Origin: Cyanobacteria bacterium UBA11153
GTDB taxonomy: Bacteria > Cyanobacteriota > Cyanobacteriia > Cyanobacteriales > Coleofasciculaceae
Assembly: GCA_003511885.1 (NCBI GenBank)
Contig: DOIX01000353.1
Location: forward strand, 1 to 8,661
DNA: 8,661 bases
Direction of reading: 5' to 3'
The notes under the pieces are model-generated. The model was not told the origin of the DNA. It searched no databases and saw only the letters and a list, made by a program, of their open reading frames with translations. Shown in pieces: positions 5,301-8,661 of this stretch. The position numbers and the translations under genes are program-made. Numbering within the stretch: position 1 is the stretch's first letter; each line of letters starts with the position of its first letter.

Positions 5301-8168
5301 TCGCCCAATTTGAGTGGCAGTGGTTTGGAAAATCTGTTGGGTATCGAGACTACCGCGAATTTCTTGGGTAATTTGCTTGAGGAGTAAGCTTCTTTGAAGC
5401 TGTTGTTGGAGGGCTATTTCCGTCTGATGTCGCTCTGTCAGCTCGGCTGACAGATGTTGGTACAATTCAGATTGTTGCACTGCGATCGCTAACTGTGTGG
5501 CTAATTGTACTAGCAAGTCAATCTCTACCTGTTGCCACTTTCTGGGATCTCGACAATGATGGGCAATCAGGAGTCCCCAGAGGATGTCTCCTTGTAAAAT
5601 TGGTACGGTTAGGGTGGCAATTGCGTCAAATTGAGCTAAAAATTCTATATAGCAGGGGGCAAGACTGGCTGTGTAAATGTTTTCAATTGCGCTAATATGA
5701 CCTTGTTGATAGGTGAGGGAGTATGCTTCCCCGAAGCAGGGATCGTGGATGGTGGTTCCCCACACTACTTTTAAGTTTTTGTCAACAGATTCAACAACCA
5801 CAATGCCACTCCAATCGGGATTAAATCGATAAATTAATACCCTATCGGTAGCTAGAAATTGGCGGACTTCTGTTACAGTTGTATTGAGGATTTCGTCTAA
5901 TTCTAGGGATTGACGAATCCGCAGTGAAATTGAATTAATTAATCTTTCTCTTTCGGCTTGCTGTCGCAGTGCGACTTCAGCTTGCTTCCTTTCAATAAGT
6001 TCTTTTTGGAGTTGTTGCTTATATGTTAACTGCTTGAGTGCAATTGCAACTTGGGTGGCTAATTGTTGGAGTAAATCGATTTCTAATTCTTGCCATTTTC
6101 TGGGACTGCGGCACTGTTGGGCAATTAGTAATCCCCAAAGTTCTTTACCTCGTAAAACTGGTACTACTAGGTTGGCTCTAACTTGAAACTGTTCGAGAAA
6201 TTCTATGTGACAATCTGCCATTTGGGCTTGATAAATATCTTCGACAGCTTGAATCCGTCCTTCTTGGTAAGATTTCACGTAATTTTCGGCAAAACAATCA
6301 TCTTTAATCTGGATATTTAAAATGGCATCCCAAGGAGCGATGACAGATTCGACAGCAACCACACCACTCCAATCAGGATTGAAGCGGTACATTATTACTC
6401 GATCTACGTCCAAGAATTGTCGCACTTCAGTGACAGTTGTATTCAGAATTTCATCTAAGTCCAAAGACTGATGAATCCGCAGGGCAATCGCTCTAATTAG
6501 CTTTTCTCTTTCGGCCTGGTTTTTTAAGGCTAATTCTACTCTCTTTTCTTTGGTAATATCTCTAATTCTTCCTACCAATATCTTGTCTTTATCATGGGTA
6601 TTAAAGATTGATTTTTTAACGTAGATAATGTGAATATTTCCTTCCGCATCGGTAAAAATCTCTTCATTTTCGTTAGAAATATTAGTAGCAAAAACCAAGT
6701 CATCTTGTTCCCAGCATACCTTTGTTTCGGCTTCAGAAAGAAAATCGCGCTCTGTTTTCCCAATTAATTCTTCTCTACTATGCCCCAGTAATTGACAAAA
6801 AGCATCGTTGAAAACTAACCATTGATGTTGTTCATTTTTGACAAAAATCGGATCGGGAATAGCATTGAGAATGTTGTGCAAAAACTCAATCGAAGAGATA
6901 GGATCTTCGGCATAATGGAGTGGGGAGTGGGGGAGGAGGGAAACAGAATTTATCTCAGCTTCGAGAATCTTTTCTTCTTCTCCAGAAGAGAGCCGATTAC
7001 CTCCTACTTCTTCTGTGGAAAGTCTCTTAATTAATCTGAGTCTGGATTGGCTGTCACCGAGTAATTTTTGTCCTTCCTCATTTAAGGCAATTTGCTCTTG
7101 AAGTTCCTGCTGCATTTCCTGAAGTTGAGAGGTTGCCTCAGTGACAGCTTGCCCCAATTCTTCCACAATACCCAACATTGCCATGGGATCTAGCGATCGC
7201 AAAATGTCTTCGGGAGTGAGAATACCCAAATACCCTGCTCCAGAAACCACCAATCCCTCCATTGGCGATATTTGCCGCATCTCTTCCAAGCCTCTCCACA
7301 ATGAATCTTCCGGATTCACCCTTAACAAAGGTGCGCGCATTACCATTTGTACTGGCAGTTTGGATAAGTCTAATCCCCAGATTGATAGTTGAATGAGCCA
7401 CACCAAATCTCTTTCTGTAATTAATCCTACAGGGGGGAGTGGGCAGTAGGGAGCGCTACAGTGGATGCCAAGCTGGGGAATCGGAAGAGGGAAATGGGTT
7501 TCATCTCTTACTTCTGCCCTCGTTTCCTCTTCTGCGGTGATGAAGGCAAAACGGGCATTTCCTTGCACCATCATTTTCATCAGAGTCAACATCGAAGTAT
7601 TCACAGGTGCTTGCACCACAGAATTAGCCATCACCTCGGATACCCGCCGCAACTTCAGAGGATAGAGAGGTGGCAATTGACTGCAAACTCTCTCGACTGA
7701 GATTGTCCCGATCGGCGCACCATCTGGTGCTAAAATCGGTAATTCACTGCCATGATTTTGACCTAACAGGCAGATAGCAGTCAAAAGATGGGCGGAATCC
7801 GATAAAGTTAAGGTAACTTGCGATCGCCTCATCACCTCCCCTAACTTAAGCTCCTCTATCTTTACTTCTCTCTGAATGAGAGCCATCAAATCTTTGGCTG
7901 TAAATATCCCAACTAAAACTTTTTCTGCCACCACCAAAACACAAGTGGTTGACCCTCCACTCGCTTCGCGAACGGATCTGCGATACAATCCTCCTTGATG
8001 ATTGCTCAGAGAAATTAAATTATAATTGGATAAACCTGCCAAGTTTCGCCCTTGACTCATTAAAGCAATTACCTCAATTAGAGGTGTATCTGGAGGCAAA
8101 TTTAGGGGATGAAATTCAATTAGCTCTTCCAGAGTGGGTACAGCAATAGGGTGCGAATCAAACTGCAT
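2355..8168 (-). CDS. CBS-PAS-GAF(x3) hybrid histidine kinase with two receivers and HPt
   Basis: This is a 1937-residue cytoplasmic multi-sensor kinase with ATG at 8168. Domain order: four CBS motifs forming two Bateman modules (about 14-97, 107-165, 174-261, 267-328), which bind adenine nucleotides in other proteins; a coiled coil (331-375); PAS/PAC (425-545); GAF1 (552-715) and GAF2 (738-900), both with cyanobacteriochrome cysteines (C625/C653 and C811/C839); ordinary GAF3 (920-1110); HisKA with H1154 in an HEIRTPMN motif; HATPase with N1267/N1271, DTGIGI at 1341 and GGTGLGL at 1370; REC1 (D1435, D1436, D1480, T1510, K1532); REC2 (E1580, D1581, D1624, T1655, K1677); and HPt (H1857 in [12 protein letters not shown]). 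Both receivers look active, so phosphate can flow His-Asp-Asp-His to an unlinked partner. No membrane segment is present. Unusual in-frame repeat-derived stretches lie near residues 65-72, 212-246, 384-423, 969-995, 1287-1332 and 1692-1800. Light sensing is inferred from motifs, and the physiological output is unknown. Confidence 0.96.
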   Translation of the reverse strand: MQFDSHPIAVPTLEELIEFHPLNLPPDTPLIEVIALMSQGRNLAGLSNYNLISLSNHQGGLYRRSVREASGGSTTCVLVVAEKVLVGIFTAKDLMALIQREVKIEELKLGEVMRRSQVTLTLSDSAHLLTAICLLGQNHGSELPILAPDGAPIGTISVERVCSQLPPLYPLKLRRVSEVMANSVVQAPVNTSMLTLMKMMVQGNARFAFITAEEETRAEVRDETHFPLPIPQLGIHCSAPYCPLPPVGLITERDLVWLIQLSIWGLDLSKLPVQMVMRAPLLRVNPEDSLWRGLEEMRQISPMEGLVVSGAGYLGILTPEDILRSLDPMAMLGIVEELGQAVTEATSQLQEMQQELQEQIALNEEGQKLLGDSQSRLRLIKRLSTEEVGGNRLSSGEEEKILEAEINSVSLLPHSPLHYAEDPISSIEFLHNILNAIPDPIFVKNEQHQWLVFNDAFCQLLGHSREELIGKTERDFLSEAETKVCWEQDDLVFATNISNENEEIFTDAEGNIHIIYVKKSIFNTHDKDKILVGRIRDITKEKRVELALKNQAEREKLIRAIALRIHQSLDLDEILNTTVTEVRQFLDVDRVIMYRFNPDWSGVVAVESVIAPWDAILNIQIKDDCFAENYVKSYQEGRIQAVEDIYQAQMADCHIEFLEQFQVRANLVVPVLRGKELWGLLIAQQCRSPRKWQELEIDLLQQLATQVAIALKQLTYKQQLQKELIERKQAEVALRQQAERERLINSISLRIRQSLELDEILNTTVTEVRQFLATDRVLIYRFNPDWSGIVVVESVDKNLKVVWGTTIHDPCFGEAYSLTYQQGHISAIENIYTASLAPCYIEFLAQFDAIATLTVPILQGDILWGLLIAHHCRDPRKWQQVEIDLLVQLATQLAIAVQQSELYQHLSAELTERHQTEIALQQQLQRSLLLKQITQEIRGSLDTQQIFQTTATQIGRAFRVNRCVIHTYKEEKEKITTYQSQVTSQNEETTTDKQLPMARIPIVAEYLESRYASILDLTMPVSGNPYMEELIIRDRALASSDVSNDPLLQSIAFLCRQINLKSILAVRTSYKGQPNGVIALHQCDTCRQWTTDEIELLEAVADQVGIALAQAQLLSQEKRQREELAKQNKVTEAAKLSAEAANRAKSEFLATMSHEIRTPMNAVIGMTGLLLDTDLDSQQADFVETIRNSGETLLTIINDILDFSKIESGKLELEEQPFNLRTAIEESLDLLAPRSSEKGLELVYSIDPKTPIGILGDITRLRQILVNLLSNAVKFTTKGEVTVSVKSKVIGENLEVRESQELTSPEAVIVQSLEVGKEAELIGSFTEKPPEKYEIEFAVKDTGIGIPEDRLDRLFKPFSQVDSSTSRHYGGTGLGLVICKRLSEMMGGRIWVESYPGEGSTFYFTVVTQACDIDDDSDLDIRQPQLEGKRVLIVDDNATNRQILTLQGEFWGMIIMAAQSGAEALELLGEEEYFDLAILDMQMPEMDGLTLASEIRKLPNYQELPLVMLTSMGKPETASQIEEIKFAAFLTKPVKQSQLHDILVQVMGGKPVKIRSSCAISAHVDSDMASHLPLRILLAEDNVVNQQVGLHLLRRMGYRADVAGNGLEVIEALRRQCYDVVFMDVQMPEMDGLTAAKYICAEFSPNQRPRIVAMTANAMTGDREICLEAGMDDYISKPIRIEELVRALNQCQSKLELRGERLEVAELDEIISESRKVTELETEIFIEEVQGESLEVQLAESSFSSQEIFGENLEVTGAGESLPLQEVTDEKLEVVESRQSLSYQTSPQDTVLEKESEIYIEEILDTTAFAELQLMVDENEMLVRVIDSYLEETPQLLTGMTEAISQGDSTILQRYAHNLKSTSATFGAMRLSELCRELETMKLASGKNTFASYPQHNSSNNWEVAATILSQMIGEYENVKIALYLEREKLMGEGMME
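2847..3085 (-). repeat. Intragenic heptad-derived repeats in the REC2-HPt linker
   Basis: The kinase linker holds four spaced copies of a repeat encoding (G/D)E(R/S/N/K)LEV, at 3057-3074, 2961-2978, 2904-2921 and 2847-2864. The best copy on the coding strand is GGTGAGAGGTTAGAGGTA. On the plus strand 3058-3085 reads ACCTCTA, ACCTCTC, ACCTCTT and AGCTCCA in strict 7-bp register, the same family as the intergenic array at 224-254. The encoded linker is acidic and low in complexity, about 110 residues, and probably disordered. Confidence 0.6.
4224..4298 (-). repeat. LEV-type repeats inside the ATP-binding domain
   Basis: Two further copies of the linker-type repeat lie within the HATPase coding region. 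One encodes GENLEV (4281-4298) and the other QSLEV (4224-4238); both contain TTAGAAGT on the coding strand. They sit in an expansion of roughly 45 residues (1287-1332) between the N-box strand and the DTGIGI motif, where related kinases usually have only a short turn. The frame and all nucleotide-binding boxes are preserved. Confidence 0.55.
5216..5250. repeat. Intragenic heptad array (GACTTGT type) in GAF3
   Basis: Reading the plus strand, GACTTGT occurs twice, followed by GACTGGT, AAGTTGT and GATTTTT in one 7-bp register. In the kinase frame it encodes the Thr/Ser/Gln-rich part of a polar stretch (about residues 969-995) between two strands of GAF3. The period and composition fit an STRR array that entered the gene in frame. 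Confidence 0.65.
5469..5957 (-). other. GAF2: predicted DXCF cyanobacteriochrome domain
   Basis: This encodes kinase residues about 738-900. It carries D809-P-C811-F (codons 5733-5744) and the canonical chromophore-type cysteine C839 followed by Tyr (Cys codon 5652-5654), the two cysteines of DXCF cyanobacteriochromes that bind a linear tetrapyrrole. The segment after C839 is divergent from GAF1 ([10 protein letters not shown] instead of [10 protein letters not shown]), so bilin binding is somewhat less certain here. Confidence 0.65.
6024..6515 (-). other. GAF1: predicted DXCF cyanobacteriochrome domain
   Basis: This encodes kinase residues about 552-715. It has D623-D-C625-F (codons 6291-6302) and the canonical C653-H654 pair (Cys codon 6210-6212), followed by the typical [12 protein letters not shown] and WGLLIAQQC segments. 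In characterised DXCF proteins the second cysteine reversibly attacks the chromophore and shifts absorption to violet or blue. The bilin attachment and its colours are inferred from the motif alone. Confidence 0.75.
6917..6937. repeat. Intragenic heptad array (GGAGTGG) in the CBS-PAS linker
   Basis: GGAGTGG occurs twice, followed by GGGAGGA, in one 7-bp register on the plus strand. In the kinase frame this encodes a Pro/Leu/His-rich piece of the linker at residues 384-423, just before the PAS domain. It resembles common intergenic cyanobacterial G-rich heptads. Confidence 0.5.
7434..7454. repeat. Intragenic heptad-like G-rich repeat inside CBS3
   Basis: GGGGAGT, GGGCAGT and AGGGAGC follow each other in 7-bp register. 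They encode a Ser-Ala-Pro/Cys-Pro-Leu-Pro-rich stretch that is part of a roughly 35-residue expansion (residues 212-246) between the FAFITAE strand and the VGLITERDL motif, which are normally close together in a CBS domain. Confidence 0.5.
7953..7976 (-). repeat. Palindromic repeat fragment inside CBS1
   Basis: The codons for SVREASGG contain the palindromic core TTCGCGAA and the 9-mer CGCGAAGCG (plus-strand complement 7962-7970), also seen in the leader element at 140-148. Peptides of this kind are what such dispersed cyanobacterial palindromes give when they sit in coding DNA. It lies in the loop just before the [15 protein letters not shown] core of CBS1. Confidence 0.4.
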
Positions 8169-8183
8169 AGTAATGGGGTTAAA

Positions 8184-8211
8184 AACATACTGGGGCTGAA
8201 AGCAGATGCAA
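8184..8211 (-). promoter_or_regulatory. Candidate kinase promoter (weak -35/-10)
   Basis: On the minus strand TTGCAT (complement of 8206-8211) and TATGTT (complement of 8184-8189) are separated by 16 bp and end 15 bp before the ATG. The match is modest and implies a very short leader. No Shine-Dalgarno sequence is visible ahead of the ATG. Confidence 0.2.
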
Positions 8212-8221
8212 CTAAATTGTC

Positions 8222-8332
8222 ACGCATTTAAGAAAGTCTGTTTTGAGAGAGGGGGAGCAGGGGGACAGGGGATCTTCTTGAGAGGGTTTGATGACTTTTT
8301 CCCTAACTTGAAAATATCCTGTTTAAATGCGT
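8222..8332. repeat. 111-bp segment bounded by 10-bp inverted repeats
   Basis: ACGCATTTAA at 8222-8231 is the exact reverse complement of TTAAATGCGT at 8323-8332. The interior has no open frame but includes a G-rich heptad array (8247-8274). No target-site duplication was found at the outer edges. It could be a small non-autonomous element, a regulatory inverted site upstream of the kinase, or chance. Confidence 0.4.
8247..8274. repeat. G-rich heptad repeat (GGGGACA type)
   Basis: GAGAGGG, GGAGCAG, GGGGACA and GGGGATC follow in 7-bp register, with G-runs at 8251-8255, 8260-8264 and 8268-8271. This is a familiar kind of intergenic repeat in filamentous cyanobacteria. With only three long G-runs, a stable G-quadruplex is not clearly supported. 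Confidence 0.55.
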
Positions 8333-8342
8333 AGGAGCTTAT

Positions 8343-8405
8343 TTGGTTGTTGGTTGTTGGCTATCGGTTTTTTGTTATCGGTTTTTGGTTATCGGTTTTT
8401 GGTTG
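8343..8405. repeat. Heptad array of nine units (TTGGTTR/TCGGTTT)
   Basis: Nine 7-bp units run in unbroken register: TTGGTTG twice, TTGGCTA, TCGGTTT, TTTGTTA, TCGGTTT, TTGGTTA, TCGGTTT and TTGGTTG. From the third unit on, TCGGTTT units alternate with TTGGTTA-like units, so the array has a 14-bp higher-order period. It lies upstream of the kinase and encodes nothing convincing. Confidence 0.85.
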
Positions 8406-8485
8406 TGCCTTATTTTAACAGATTCTAGCCTATTCTCCCCCAAATAACCAAGAACTAGGAGTGGCAAGATATAATGAGGTAAAAT

Positions 8486-8604
8486 AACCAAACAATAACT
8501 AACAACCAATAACCAATAACTAACAAAAAATAACCCATCAGCAATAACCAATAACAAATGATAGAAAAACCATAACCAATAACTAACAAAAAACCATCAA
8601 TAAC
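8486..8604. repeat. Long heptad array of about 17 units (CAATAAC type)
   Basis: From 8486 to 8604 the sequence parses into 17 units of exactly 7 bp without a register shift. CAATAAC is the exact consensus at 8493, 8507, 8514, 8542, 8549, 8577 and 8598; variants include TAACAAC, TAACAAA and CCATAAC. The strand polarity is opposite to the TTGGTTA array at 8343-8405. The hydrophobic reading frames on the minus strand here are artefacts of the repeat. Confidence 0.85.
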
Positions 8605-8661
8605 CAAGCATAAAAATATAGTAACCGTCGGGAGCATCCTGATTGGGAAGAAATGCAGGTT
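8605..8661. other. Window edge, no recognisable feature
   Basis: The last 57 bases, after the heptad array, hold no supported gene, start region or RNA structure. A downstream gene may begin outside the window. Confidence 0.4.

Noticed and set aside
4857..5408. GAF3 as a third bilin-binding domain
   Set aside because: It lacks the DXCF motif and the Cys-His/Tyr pair at the expected place. Its cysteines (HQCDTCRQW) are in the last strand region, as in ordinary GAF domains.
8247..8274. G-quadruplex upstream of the kinase
   Set aside because: Only three G-runs of four or more bases are present, so a standard four-run quadruplex is not supported.
8375..8637. Two overlapping minus-strand reading frames encoding hydrophobic, membrane-like peptides of about 60 residues
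   Set aside because: They are translations of the CAATAAC and TTGGTTA heptad arrays. The Leu/Val/Ile/Tyr/Trp periodicity comes from the 7-bp unit read in three frames, and there is no conserved motif or ribosome site.

Overview
The window looks like chromosomal DNA from a filamentous, probably oscillatorian or nostocalean, cyanobacterium. The evidence is five HIP1 octamers (GCGATCGC at 840, 5064, 5482, 7193 and 7820), many heptanucleotide tandem repeats of the cyanobacterial STRR type, a DUF3120-like membrane protein, and a multi-sensor hybrid kinase carrying two GAF domains with cyanobacteriochrome motifs. No transposase, phage, CRISPR or RNA gene was recognised.

Layout: 1-305 is a gene-free leader made largely of short repeats. 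306-1022 (+) encodes a multi-pass membrane protein of the cyanobacterial DUF3120 type. 1123-2241 (+) encodes an FHA domain fused to a class III nucleotide cyclase with a complete set of catalytic residues. 2242-2354 is a short convergent spacer in which I found no clear terminator hairpin. 2355-8168 (-) is one 1937-residue sensor kinase: four CBS motifs, coiled coil, PAS, two DXCF-type GAF domains, a third ordinary GAF, HisKA, HATPase, two receivers and a C-terminal HPt. 8169-8661 is gene-free and holds a candidate promoter, a 111-bp stretch bounded by 10-bp inverted repeats, and two long heptad arrays of opposite polarity.

Function: the kinase has every residue of a His-Asp-Asp-His phosphorelay, with input from adenine-nucleotide-type CBS modules, a PAS domain and probably bilin-based colour sensing. 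No separate output regulator is encoded here, so its HPt must pass phosphate to a partner elsewhere. The neighbouring FHA-cyclase would make cAMP, possibly under control of phosphothreonine signalling. The two genes converge, so they are not an operon, and any link between light sensing and cAMP is inference.

The most unusual feature is that the kinase gene appears to have absorbed short repeats in frame at about seven places (CBS1, CBS3, the CBS-PAS linker, GAF3, the ATP-binding domain and the receiver-HPt linker). Several are of the same heptad family as the intergenic arrays. They sit in loops or linkers and leave all catalytic motifs intact.
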